Source of the DNA: a virus
Strand: one strand, 5' to 3'
Length of the DNA stretch: 48,466 nt
IMG/VR virus record: IMGVR_UViG_3300021559_000003
Span: 1 to 48,466 of that record
In this document: positions 37,096 to 45,457 of the stretch, one piece after another
Position numbering within the stretch: the first letter of the stretch is position 1
Layout of the letters: each line of letters starts with the position of its first letter
Position numbers and translations under genes: made by a program
The notes under the pieces: generated by a model
What the model was told of the DNA's origin: nothing
What the model saw: the letters and a program-made list of their open reading frames with translations, nothing else
Database searches by the model: none

Positions 37096-38994
37096 ATGGC
37101 GATTCAGGCCAAGACCGACCTCGAAGTTATCTATGTCCCGACCGCGGGACTCGATTACTCGAAGCCTTACAACACGCTGGATCAGAACGCTCTGGCGCCG
37201 GGAACGGTCAACACGCAGTCGATTAACGGCTTCCTGACTTCCAGCCCGTGGATCTCCAACCCGCCTTACTTGACCACGCTTGCTCCCGGAGAAGTAGTCG
37301 TCGGGCAATGCGAGTATTCCTTTGGCGCGGCGGCCTTTGGGACTCCTGGGTATGGCGGGGCAACTCAAGTTCTCGTTGTCACGAACATAGCCGTCTACAC
37401 TTCGCAATTGGGGGCGGCCGGAGGAACACCCTTGGCGCGCGGCACTCTCAATCTGGTGCATACGTGGATCAACCCTGGCGAATTTCAGCCCTTGTCCTAT
37501 TTCAACGGGGGCACCATCGCGTTTGTGGAAATCAACAATGTGGCCGCAGGTGGTGGAACCAACGGAGCAACGATCTTCTTCACCGGGCCGATGCTGAATG
37601 GAGTCTTTTCCTACAGTTTCGCGGCTGGATTCCAAACGGCGACCACGTATGTGACCGGCTCATGGATGATCGAACTTGGCGGGCGTCTGGTCATTGGAGA
37701 GGCGCGATTCCCTACCGGGGGCGGACCTGTCGGCAATCTCGTGAGTCCCACAATCGCATGGTCGGGGGTGGGTGCTTACAGCGGCACGGGCGCGACGGAT
37801 CCTTGGAATCCGGCGAACTTCTCCACTCTCGCTGGAAACATCGGCGGGTTCAACTTGCTCGCAGACCAGCCCGACCAGATTACCGGCTTGTATGCGCAAG
37901 GTAGGAGCGCGGGGATCTTCCGGCAGAATGGCTTGTCGCAGATGGATCCGGGGCCTTCCGGTATCGACCCGTTTCTTTTCTACCATCTGTGGTCATCGCA
38001 ATTCGGGCAGGGAGCTTGGGCTAACACCGCACAGCAGTACGGGGAATTTGGCATCTTCCTTGCCAATGACAACGTGTACGAAATGTCCCTGCAAAGTGGA
38101 CTGACCAACATTGGCGATAAGATCATCGCGGACATAAACTTTCAGAGAAAGAGGCTCGAGGTTCAAGGCGGGACTTCGCAGGTCATCAACAATCCCGGAG
38201 TCTGGGCAATCAATTACTGGTACTTCGCCAGCATCGTGACCATTGCGGGAGAATTGCACTATCTGCTTGTTTTCAACGGTCAAACGGAACCCTTGCCTTC
38301 GACGACCACGCAATATGTCTGCCGCGTCTACGACCTCAACCTGAAAGAGCAGGCATGGCATGTGTGGGATTTCTCGAAGTACATCTCCCAAGCCGGCGCC
38401 GCCGTGGGATTCAATACACTCACCACGCCGATCACCTTTGCCAGTGACTCATTCAATGTGACAGATGGGTCGGCGGTCAACGTCCTACTCCAGTTGCGCT
38501 ACTTCTTGTTTGGTGCCATCACCTCCACGGGGCCAACTTCAGGACAACTATTTCAGTTGGTTCCGGTGGACTACGACGCAAACACGAATTTGCTGAACAA
38601 CTACCTGAGCAACGTCTTTGCGGCCATCTACATGCCAGTCCCACTCATCAAGTTCCGTGGCGAAGTCGTTCAGTTGGGCCACCTTGTCAACATGAGACGC
38701 TTGCGGATCCAGTCCCAAAATGCGCCATTCCCAACTGTGATTGCGGGGTACCAGGGGCAAGCGACCGTATCCCTGACGGGGCCAACCAACGGTACGCAGA
38801 CCTCTCAGGCGATCAACATGAATCCGGGAACCCTCATGCAGACCAGTTACGGCGACGTGCGGCTGGCCGATGAGATGATTCAGGCTTCCATCGCTCCGGT
38901 CCTCACCGGGGGAAATCCGTGGAAGAATCTGCCACTGCTCAGAATCTCGACCGTCTCGGTAGTGGCGGCTGACACGAAGGGCGCCACAGGGTAA
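37096..38994 (+). CDS. tail-tube/nozzle-like protein (P22 gp10 or T7 gp12 type)
   Basis: A 632-aa protein starts MAIQAKTDLEVIYVPTAGLD. The phrase YNTLDQNALAPGTVNTQSIN opens the typical first domain of podovirus tail-stabilisation proteins. The body is long beta-rich, consistent with the propeller-like nozzle that closes the short tail. It precedes the small tail genes and the tail-tube A-like gene. Assignment rests on length, composition and order, not on a clear motif match. Confidence 0.6.
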   Translation: MAIQAKTDLEVIYVPTAGLDYSKPYNTLDQNALAPGTVNTQSINGFLTSSPWISNPPYLTTLAPGEVVVGQCEYSFGAAAFGTPGYGGATQVLVVTNIAVYTSQLGAAGGTPLARGTLNLVHTWINPGEFQPLSYFNGGTIAFVEINNVAAGGGTNGATIFFTGPMLNGVFSYSFAAGFQTATTYVTGSWMIELGGRLVIGEARFPTGGGPVGNLVSPTIAWSGVGAYSGTGATDPWNPANFSTLAGNIGGFNLLADQPDQITGLYAQGRSAGIFRQNGLSQMDPGPSGIDPFLFYHLWSSQFGQGAWANTAQQYGEFGIFLANDNVYEMSLQSGLTNIGDKIIADINFQRKRLEVQGGTSQVINNPGVWAINYWYFASIVTIAGELHYLLVFNGQTEPLPSTTTQYVCRVYDLNLKEQAWHVWDFSKYISQAGAAVGFNTLTTPITFASDSFNVTDGSAVNVLLQLRYFLFGAITSTGPTSGQLFQLVPVDYDANTNLLNNYLSNVFAAIYMPVPLIKFRGEVVQLGHLVNMRRLRIQSQNAPFPTVIAGYQGQATVSLTGPTNGTQTSQAINMNPGTLMQTSYGDVRLADEMIQASIAPVLTGGNPWKNLPLLRISTVSVVAADTKGATG

Positions 38995-38998
38995 AGGG

Positions 38999-39014
38999 TG
39001 TCCAAAAATGGACG
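38999..39014 (+). repeat. dispersed motif, copy 7 (start-codon type)
   Basis: TGTCCAAAAATGGACG differs from the core at two positions, where TAG becomes TGG and the last A becomes G. The ATG inside it is the start codon of the gene at 39008, with AGGG before it. Confidence 0.55.
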
Positions 39015-39226
39015 GATTCAAGAAAATCCCGATTGAGCCGACGCGACACTCTCGGTCGCTCGTAGAAACCATCAAGGCAGTGCAGCAGAGCCATCCGGAG
39101 GCGCGAGAAGTGGTCGAGAAGGGTCAATGGGTCATCCGGGACGGCGAGGCGATTCTGGGCGGTCCTAGCCCCACGCAATGGGGTGCGTGGATGGAGGCGT
39201 CCTATGGGACAAGTCGTACCGAGTGA
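39008..39226 (+). CDS. hypothetical protein, 72 aa
   Basis: The protein starts MDGFKKIPIEPTRHSRSLVE at the ATG created inside a copy of the dispersed motif. It is helical (LVETIKAVQQSHPEAREVVE), then a strand and turn (QWVIRDGEAILGG) and a Trp-containing end. It resembles small tail-assembly chaperone-type proteins in size only. Confidence 0.55.
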   Translation: MDGFKKIPIEPTRHSRSLVETIKAVQQSHPEAREVVEKGQWVIRDGEAILGGPSPTQWGAWMEASYGTSRTE

Positions 39227-39602
39227 GCAACCGGGACAACTCCAGAACGAGCGCGAATTCAAGCTTAGGGTGTTCAACCTTTTTAGCGAGTTCAACAAAG
39301 GTATCGACCTGGGCGTCTCGACGCAGACCAACACCAACCCCGGATCCAACACATACACCGGCAATCTGAACGGCCAGTGGATTAACGTGACGGCGCCGAC
39401 AGGAGCGAACACGGAGTTTTCCGTTACACACTCACTCACGAATGGACAAGGGCAGGCCAAAATCCCGAGTTTCTACTGGTTCATTTCAGATCGGGCCTGC
39501 CGGGTTTATCAGCTCCCAAACACCGGAACGGCGTGGACGACGACGAATGTTTATCTGAAATGCGACACAGCTTCTGCGGTTTTACGAATCTTTGTGATAT
39601 GA
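39204..39602 (+). CDS. small tail protein, beta-rich, 132 aa
   Basis: The protein starts MGQVVPSEQPGQLQNEREFK, with GGAGG 7 bases before it (inside the previous gene). A short helix (EFKLRVFNLFSEFNKG) is followed by beta-rich sequence ending KCDTASAVLRIFVI. It has the plan of small tail-tip proteins. The function is unknown. It overlaps the previous gene by 23 bases. Confidence 0.6.
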   Translation: MGQVVPSEQPGQLQNEREFKLRVFNLFSEFNKGIDLGVSTQTNTNPGSNTYTGNLNGQWINVTAPTGANTEFSVTHSLTNGQGQAKIPSFYWFISDRACRVYQLPNTGTAWTTTNVYLKCDTASAVLRIFVI

Positions 39603-39611
39603 AGGACTTGC

Positions 39612-40406
39612 ATGTCTTACACAGTTGGAGACGCCGTAACCGGACTGCCGCCTAAGTTCGACAACCGGACAGACCTGGGCGTCACCGCGGACGGCTCCAT
39701 CGGCGTCGTCGCCGTGACAGACGCGATCGACCAACTTACCGAGACATTCGAGTTTGAAGAGTTGAAGTACCAGACTCCGGTTCCCCCAGCGGCTACGCTT
39801 TCCCTCGTGCAGGGCAATCCGGTTGTGACGATTGCATCGCTGCAGGCAACCATCGCGGGCAATACGAACTTTCCGCAGTTCCAGCCCATTGCCGCGGAGT
39901 TCGTCGACATCACCGATGTCTACACGTTCTGGATGTGGTTTGCTCCGGGGATTTCAGGCGCGGGGCGCGCGCTCGAGTATCGCCGCGTCACAACCATCGA
40001 CCTCTACTCCTACGGCGTCACGTCGAATCAGGCAGGGCAACTTGGACAGGCTCCTCCGGTCTACTACACGCGCTTTGGCTCAGTCTTGCAGGTTGGGCCG
40101 GTTCCGGATCAGGCATATCAGTTCTTCGTGCGCGTCAAATTGAGACACCCGTTTCCCGCCAGTTCGGTAGCAAATCAGGTAGTTTTTACGCCGAGTTCGT
40201 GGAAACAGGCTGTCCAGTATCTTGCCTGCTACAACTTGGCACTCGGGGAAGGCGCGGAGACGTACATCGAGATGTTCAAGAATCGGCTATTGGCTCTCGG
40301 CGTGGATGTGTCTGTCCTGGCGTTGCGATCCCAAATGCAAAGGGACGAAATGCACAACTCTCGCCAAATGTCTTTGCGCACAGCAAGTTACACGTATTCG
40401 AGGTGA
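39612..40406 (+). CDS. tail tubular protein A-like
   Basis: A 264-aa protein starts MSYTVGDAVTGLPPKFDNRT. A mixed fold with QVGPVPDQAYQFFVRVKLRH and ASSVANQVVFTPSSWKQAVQ, YLACYNLALGEGAETYIEMF resembles the T7 gp11/adaptor family in the position of a helical end and a PVPDxAY-type strand. It sits next to the nozzle-like protein as gp11 and gp12 do, though in reversed order. It would join the portal to the tail nozzle. Confidence 0.55.
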   Translation: MSYTVGDAVTGLPPKFDNRTDLGVTADGSIGVVAVTDAIDQLTETFEFEELKYQTPVPPAATLSLVQGNPVVTIASLQATIAGNTNFPQFQPIAAEFVDITDVYTFWMWFAPGISGAGRALEYRRVTTIDLYSYGVTSNQAGQLGQAPPVYYTRFGSVLQVGPVPDQAYQFFVRVKLRHPFPASSVANQVVFTPSSWKQAVQYLACYNLALGEGAETYIEMFKNRLLALGVDVSVLALRSQMQRDEMHNSRQMSLRTASYTYSR

Positions 40407-40409
40407 TTC

Positions 40410-41249
40410 ATGGCATCGCCAGCAATCAATCCGACCGGGCTCTCTGACGGCATGGCAACGACGAATTGGGCGGCAATGCCAACGGGTGGCCCTGGCAACT
40501 ACAATTTCGGCAATGCGACGAATCCAAATCCTCCTGGGCCAGCCATGCCGGGAGTGAAGCCGCAAGCATGGGGGATGACTCCGGGAGGCTCGACGGGGGC
40601 ACCAGCCATGCCGGGAGGTGGGGCGGCTCCGGGAGGATCGACAGGGAACCCGATTGGCACCGTACCGGGAGCACCGCCAGCACCGACTACGGGGGCGAGT
40701 CCGCTTGGACCGGGAGGAGCGGCTCCGGGAATCGCTGGGTTCAACACACAAGAGCAGACTGCGCTGCAGAGTTCCCTTGCTGGCACCTTCCACACAGGGT
40801 ACGGCACCTACTTGGAGCAGCTTCTGAACTCGCAGGGCGGCTACAACTCGCAATTGACTCAACAGAACGTGGATGCCACGATTGCGGCCATGCAGACCAA
40901 CATCAACAAGGGCTACGGAACCCTTCAAACTGAACTCGGTCAGCAGGGGGTTAGTCCGAACTCTTCGACGGCCGCGCTTGAGAACTCGATGTACATGTCA
41001 GACGCGACAACGCAGGAGAATGCGATTGCGGCGCAGGACTACTTCAACATGTGGAATGCGTCTCAAGGCCGGGAGTTTAGTTTGGCGCAGAGCATCGAGG
41101 GGCCAATGGCAAGCGAGAAGGCCTCGGAAAGCTGGCAGAACACGCTGGGAGCGATCGGCGGATTCATCGGTGATCTGAGCGGGATCGGTTACAGTTCGTC
41201 CTCTGGTGGTGGTTCTTCTGGGTCGAGCAGTTCGAGTTTCAGCCTATGA
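40410..41249 (+). CDS. internal virion-type protein, Gly/Pro-rich N-terminus
   Basis: A 279-aa protein. Residues 1-110 are a disordered Pro/Gly/Ala-rich region with repeated PGG/PGA units. Residues about 115-240 are helical (EQTALQSSLAGTFHTGYGTY, QNVDATIAAMQTNINKGYGT, AIAAQDYFNMWNASQGREFS). The end is a Ser/Gly tail. This resembles small podovirus ejection proteins that enter the host with the DNA. It is the first of three such genes. Confidence 0.55.
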   Translation: MASPAINPTGLSDGMATTNWAAMPTGGPGNYNFGNATNPNPPGPAMPGVKPQAWGMTPGGSTGAPAMPGGGAAPGGSTGNPIGTVPGAPPAPTTGASPLGPGGAAPGIAGFNTQEQTALQSSLAGTFHTGYGTYLEQLLNSQGGYNSQLTQQNVDATIAAMQTNINKGYGTLQTELGQQGVSPNSSTAALENSMYMSDATTQENAIAAQDYFNMWNASQGREFSLAQSIEGPMASEKASESWQNTLGAIGGFIGDLSGIGYSSSSGGGSSGSSSSSFSL

Positions 41250-42877
41250 GCGCACCTGATACTTCACTTCCGCAGCAACCGCAGTCCGCCGTCCCGCAGG
41301 TCAACGTCCTGCCTCAGCCGCAGGCTCCGAGCACTTCGGGCATGACGGAAATGAGTCCGGAGTTTTCCCGCCAGCAGCAGGGAAGCAAGTGGTCTGCGCG
41401 CGGATTGCCTGCCATTGCCATGTCAATCGTAGGCCAAGTCCAGAAACGGAAGCAGCGGGAAACCGAGCAGGTCATCCAGCAGTTCGTCGGGAACTACAAA
41501 GGCATGGAGGAAGCGAAAAGCCAACTCCAGCAGATTCAGCAGCAGAACATGAAGCTGGCGCAAGCGTTTCAGGCCGCGCAGACGCCGGAAGAGAAGCAGC
41601 AGATTCAGCAGCAGTTGCAGCAGAGCGTTCAGCAGGTTCGCCAGTTACAGGGTTCGATGGAGACGAACCGACAAAACCTGCGCGAGATGTTCAACGGCAA
41701 GAACCAGGAGAAACATTCCAAGATCATCTCCAAAGCCTTCGGGATTGACGACAAGAACGCGGCCACTCCCGAGCGGCAGGCTGCAGTCAAGGTGATTCAG
41801 GATCAAATGAAGCTGGATCAGAAGTCGGCCAGCATGATTAGCCGACTCCCGCAGAGACAGCAACTCAGCCCCGAGGCGCGCGCGCAGCAGCAGATGGTGC
41901 AGGGCGGGGTCATGGGCAAGCCTGCCACGGGCGGGCAGCAACTGGCCGCATGGAATAAGCAACAGGATCGGGGACAAAAGGGCGAGGCGATGATGAACAA
42001 AGTCGGCCTCGACACCGAGAAAATGATCGAGAATCTGCGCAAGGAGAGCGGCCTAGTTCCAGTGCGCGATGCCGCTGGGAAGGTAGTACGAAATCCAGAC
42101 AATACCATCAAGACTCGAAACTTGACGCCCGAGGAGATGACGACCGAAGAGGTTGCTAAGTATCAAAACGTAAAAGCGCAGCGCGATCAGCGGCTTGCTC
42201 AGGCCAAGGCTACGGTTATGCGAGCCGAAGTCGCCAAGATGGGCGAAGAGCGCAAGCGGAAGGAATTGGCGCAAGCCGGACAGCCGGGGGCGATCTCTCT
42301 ATGGGCCAAGCAAATCAGCGATCCCACCACCGGGATTACATTGGCACAGGTTCCCAGCAAGGCGCGCGGTCTGGTATTGCAAGAATTGGCTCGGCAAGGT
42401 CTGAAGGTAGCGAAGCCGCTTACTGGCAAGGAACTGGACAAGATGGACTTGGCGAATAACGCCGTCCAGAATCTTGAAATCATGCAAGGCATCGTTAGGG
42501 ATCATCCGGAACTTTTCGGGCCGGATGGCTGGATGGGTTCCAAATTCTCCAACGCTCTCGGGCAAGGCATTCCCGAAGCCAAGCGATTCATGGCCGCGAA
42601 AAGCCTTGCCAATCTTCCATTGCTCGGCATCCATGGCGTGCGCGGGAAATATCAACTCAAGGACTTGGACGACGAAGATGGCACGCTCTATCAAAGCGCC
42701 GAGTCCATGGGTGAGACGCTGGAACAGTTTCATCGGTCTGCATCGGAATTCCGTGATCTGGCTGACCGTCCGGAAGCGATTCGGGGCGGGAGTAGCAAGC
42801 AAACGAAGGAATACCATGGCCGTCATTACGAACGAAATAGCCCGTCTGAGCCTTGGCACGTCGTGAAGACTCCATGA
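41246..42877 (+). CDS. internal virion-type protein, Gln-rich coiled coil
   Basis: A 543-aa protein starts MSAPDTSLPQQPQSAVPQVN. It has a disordered Pro/Gln start, then a long Gln-rich coiled coil (about 80-145, KSQLQQIQQQNMKLAQAFQA and so on), further charged helices, and a Gly/Pro-punctuated second half. It has no enzyme motif. In podoviruses such proteins lie inside the capsid and form part of the ejection channel. The overlap with the previous stop is an ATGA. Confidence 0.6.
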   Translation: MSAPDTSLPQQPQSAVPQVNVLPQPQAPSTSGMTEMSPEFSRQQQGSKWSARGLPAIAMSIVGQVQKRKQRETEQVIQQFVGNYKGMEEAKSQLQQIQQQNMKLAQAFQAAQTPEEKQQIQQQLQQSVQQVRQLQGSMETNRQNLREMFNGKNQEKHSKIISKAFGIDDKNAATPERQAAVKVIQDQMKLDQKSASMISRLPQRQQLSPEARAQQQMVQGGVMGKPATGGQQLAAWNKQQDRGQKGEAMMNKVGLDTEKMIENLRKESGLVPVRDAAGKVVRNPDNTIKTRNLTPEEMTTEEVAKYQNVKAQRDQRLAQAKATVMRAEVAKMGEERKRKELAQAGQPGAISLWAKQISDPTTGITLAQVPSKARGLVLQELARQGLKVAKPLTGKELDKMDLANNAVQNLEIMQGIVRDHPELFGPDGWMGSKFSNALGQGIPEAKRFMAAKSLANLPLLGIHGVRGKYQLKDLDDEDGTLYQSAESMGETLEQFHRSASEFRDLADRPEAIRGGSSKQTKEYHGRHYERNSPSEPWHVVKTP

Positions 42878-43182
42878 GCAATCGCGCAATTGGGTACGCT
42901 CCGATCCTAGCCTTCTCGCTTTTTCATTCCGACGTGGGCGATACGCTAGTCTACGATTGGCTGTCTAAGGATTTCACCGATGCGGAAATTGAGACAATAA
43001 GCAAACGGATGATAATTATCGCCAAGAACCTGAAGTTGGTCCTTGAAACGGATAAGTCAATTGCGGAAGAGGGGCCCCGCCCACCAATGGATGTGGCGAC
43101 ATTAGAGGGGAAGATACAGAAAATTATCAATGAAAACCCCGAACTCTTAGGCTCTGTTGGTGGGATTGTGAAAATACCATGA
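42874..43182 (+). CDS. hypothetical protein, 102 aa
   Basis: The ATG at 42874 overlaps the previous TGA. It starts MSNRAIGYAPILAFSLFHSD. An N-terminal mixed region is followed by helices (FTDAEIETISKRMIIIAKNL, ATLEGKIQKIINENPELLGS). No family is recognised. It is placed between two internal virion genes. Confidence 0.55.
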   Translation: MSNRAIGYAPILAFSLFHSDVGDTLVYDWLSKDFTDAEIETISKRMIIIAKNLKLVLETDKSIAEEGPRPPMDVATLEGKIQKIINENPELLGSVGGIVKIP

Positions 43183-43373
43183 GCGGAACTATCCCAATCA
43201 TCACGTTCTATCTCTTTAAGCATCAAGACGGCGAACTCGTGCTTGTGGATTGCCATGGGCAGCAGGCCAAATTATCTGAAGATACGCTGGCTCAATTGAG
43301 AAAGCGCATGAAAACATTCGCCGACCATGCCGAAGAAATCTTCATGGACAATTCAGTGAGTTCCTTGCCTTAA
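43179..43373 (+). CDS. hypothetical protein, 64 aa
   Basis: MSGTIPIITFYLFKHQDGEL (strands) is followed by a helix (SEDTLAQLRKRMKTFADHAE). It is bounded by ATGA at its start and TAATG at its stop. It could be a small paralogue of its upstream neighbour (similar order and a shared FSLFH/FYLFK phrase). The function is unknown. Confidence 0.55.
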   Translation: MSGTIPIITFYLFKHQDGELVLVDCHGQQAKLSEDTLAQLRKRMKTFADHAEEIFMDNSVSSLP

Positions 43374-45082
43374 TGCCACAACAGGCACAAACCGCGCCTC
43401 CCGACACGCTCCCTGCGGACTTTAACTTCGACCAGCAGACTGCTCCCGATACCCTGCCCGCGGATTTCAACTTCGATCAGGGTGTCCAAAAAAAGACAAC
43501 TCCCGCCGTAAATACAGTCCCTGAGAACATCACGCCTGAGCAGTACATGAAGCTGTCACCGGAAGAGCAGAAGGCGTTTGACGCGTCCATCCGTAAAGAG
43601 CGGATGCCGATTCTCAAGAGTGGCTTCGGGGCTCCTGCGGCGTTCGCTGGAACGCTCAAGGCGCCCTTGCAAGTTGCGGCGGCACCCTTTCATCAAACTA
43701 AAGTCACCCCCGATGAGCAGAAATACGGATTCAAGCCGGATGCAGGCCCAGTCGGGAGATTTGGGCAGGAGATTGGCCGTCAGATGTTCGTGCCCATGGG
43801 GGAGTCGGCGGCATGGTGGAAACAGCAACTCTCCGACCCGAAGTCCCGCGCGACTCTAATCGACAGCATCCTCGAAGTAGGACCGCAGGTATTAGGTCAG
43901 ACCGTTGGAACGTTGGCAGGCGGCAAGGTTCTCTCGGCGGCTCCGGAAGCCGGCGCAAAGGCTATCAACGCCTCCTACAACCCTGTCGGCGTGAAGACGC
44001 GAGGACTGCAAGGCATCAATGAAGCAGTCGCAGCGCATGGCGAGGCGGCGGCTGATCCCGCTCCTATCCGTGAATCACTAAACACGATTAAGACGCTCGC
44101 GAATCACGGCCATGGGATGCCGGATGTCGTGAAGAAAATGGTCGCCTATTGGGATGGCATGGACAAGGCAAAAACGGCGCCTGGGCCAGAGGGGGCCATC
44201 GAGCAACCGTCCTCGGGGCTGTCGTTCGCTGACTTGAAGAAGTGGCGCGAAGCCCTTGATACCAAGATTGATTGGGACAAGGTAGAGGGCGGAAAGACCG
44301 CGCAGATGGATCGCGCCGTGAAGGGCCTGCGACGTGCTGCCGATGTGGAAGAGATCAAGTCTGTCTACAAGAGCGGCGGGGCTTCAGAAGCTTCCAAGTA
44401 CGTTAAAGCGAAGCAGAACTACTCACGGGCAATGAAGCTCGAGAAGACAGCCGGGACGGTTGGGGGCGTCGTCGCTGGTACGGCGGGCGTTCTGGCTGGT
44501 GCGGAGAGCGTTCGCGCAACGGGCTTACCCTATGGCGGGTGGATCGGCGGGACGGCGGGCGGTGCGCTTGGACGGTATCTTGGCGGAAAATATGCTCCAA
44601 GGGCAATGCGAGCGGTCACTGAAGCCGGGATGCCGAGAGAAACTATGACCGCCGCGGAGCAGGCTGCATCCGAACTGAAGGCGGAGAAGGCTTCCAGCGT
44701 GAAAGCTGCTCAAGAATTCGGCCAGCCGTCCATGTCGAACATTGACTTGGACGCGATCCTGCGCCGAAGCAAGCTCCCCGAAGCCGAGCAAGCCAAGATT
44801 CGCGCGGTCATCGAGCAGAACGAAACCATGCGGCGCACGCGCGATCTTCCCAAAGATCCAGACGCGCCAACTTCGGAGATCATGGCTCGCGGGAAGGCGG
44901 CTTACGAGCAGAAGTACGGCAAGCCGAAAGCGCCCGAAGCCAAAGCCAAACCGTCGTCGTGGACTGAGGCTCCGCGGCATAACGATGCCATCGCGCAGGC
45001 CAAGAAAGAACTTGGCGCCTCGGCGGACATCCGAGCAGTCTTGAAACGGGCGGATGAGATTGAACGAGAGGGTAGAAAGTAG
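43373..45082 (+). CDS. large ejection-type protein with glycine-zipper membrane segment
   Basis: A 569-aa protein. The N-terminus repeats PDTLPADFNFDQ twice (10-21 and 25-36), followed by GVQKKT encoded by a copy of the dispersed motif. Helical regions follow. Residues about 360-405 are a glycine zipper (TVGGVVAGTAGVLAGAESVR, then GGWIGGTAGGALGRYLGG) that can cross a membrane. The last 150 residues are charged coiled coil. Podovirus ejection proteins with such segments build the channel through the envelope. It is the third of the ejection set. Confidence 0.6.
   Translation: MPQQAQTAPPDTLPADFNFDQQTAPDTLPADFNFDQGVQKKTTPAVNTVPENITPEQYMKLSPEEQKAFDASIRKERMPILKSGFGAPAAFAGTLKAPLQVAAAPFHQTKVTPDEQKYGFKPDAGPVGRFGQEIGRQMFVPMGESAAWWKQQLSDPKSRATLIDSILEVGPQVLGQTVGTLAGGKVLSAAPEAGAKAINASYNPVGVKTRGLQGINEAVAAHGEAAADPAPIRESLNTIKTLANHGHGMPDVVKKMVAYWDGMDKAKTAPGPEGAIEQPSSGLSFADLKKWREALDTKIDWDKVEGGKTAQMDRAVKGLRRAADVEEIKSVYKSGGASEASKYVKAKQNYSRAMKLEKTAGTVGGVVAGTAGVLAGAESVRATGLPYGGWIGGTAGGALGRYLGGKYAPRAMRAVTEAGMPRETMTAAEQAASELKAEKASSVKAAQEFGQPSMSNIDLDAILRRSKLPEAEQAKIRAVIEQNETMRRTRDLPKDPDAPTSEIMARGKAAYEQKYGKPKAPEAKAKPSSWTEAPRHNDAIAQAKKELGASADIRAVLKRADEIEREGRK
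43400..43480 (+). repeat. tandem peptide-coding repeat
   Basis: Two copies of a 36-base unit (43400-43435 and 43445-43480) encode the same PDTLPADFNFDQ but differ in several synonymous positions, so the peptide is conserved more than the DNA. A motif copy follows 2 bases later. Confidence 0.7.
43483..43498 (+). repeat. dispersed motif, copy 8 (sense-codon type)
   Basis: TGTCCAAAAAAAGACA is identical to the minus-strand copy at 11099-11114, again translated in the phase GTC CAA AAA AAG (peptide VQKK). Confidence 0.65.
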
Positions 45083-45121
45083 ACAGGCTGTGCTATCTTT
45101 GAGCAGTTCTAAGGAGACAAC

Positions 45122-45385
45122 ATGAGCGGACGCAGTGCGAACGACAGCATTGAAAGCGCCAAGAGAACGATCAAGAGTCTCTACCAGGGCGTGGCCGGCG
45201 TGGGCGGCAGCGAAGAGGAAACCAGCAAAATTGGCGGCATGGCCCGCATGGGTGCGGACGCTGAAGGAAAGTTGAGCGAAGCGCCACATCACAGAATTGA
45301 CGCTGAGTATCGGCCCGAAGGCAACGCCACAAAGGGCGAAATGGGCGTTGGCTACGGCGTCGGCCGCACGTTCGGCGGAAGCTAG
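45122..45385 (+). CDS. small hypothetical protein, 87 aa
   Basis: AAGGAGACAAC before the ATG is an excellent ribosome site. The protein reads MSGRSANDSIESAKRTIKSL, then Gly/Ala/Glu-rich sequence ending VGYGVGRTFGGS. It is polar and probably disordered with two short helices. No family is recognised. It lies between the ejection genes and the ATP-grasp gene. Confidence 0.55.
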   Translation: MSGRSANDSIESAKRTIKSLYQGVAGVGGSEEETSKIGGMARMGADAEGKLSEAPHHRIDAEYRPEGNATKGEMGVGYGVGRTFGGS

Positions 45386-45387
45386 TC

Positions 45388-45452
45388 TTCAGGGCGGGCC
45401 ATCGGGTTGGGTGCTCTGCGGTAGAGGCATCTCATCTTGGTCCGCCCCTGAA
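45388..45452 (+). other. structured leader before the ATP-grasp gene
   Basis: TTCAGGGCGGGCC (45388-45400) and GGTCCGCCCCTGAA (45439-45452) form a long stem (13 versus 14 bases, one bulge and one mismatch). They enclose a small hairpin CTCT/AGAG (45414-45417/45423-45426). The stem ends 5 bases before the ATG at 45458, so it would cover the ribosome site. No known riboswitch consensus fits what I can see. Confidence 0.55.
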
Positions 45453-45457
45453 CTTCC

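Noticed and set aside
45403-45440. tRNA-like D-arm phrase GCTCTGCGGTAGAG
   Set aside because: No acceptor stem, anticodon arm or T-arm can be built around it. It is the inner hairpin of the leader before the ATP-grasp gene.
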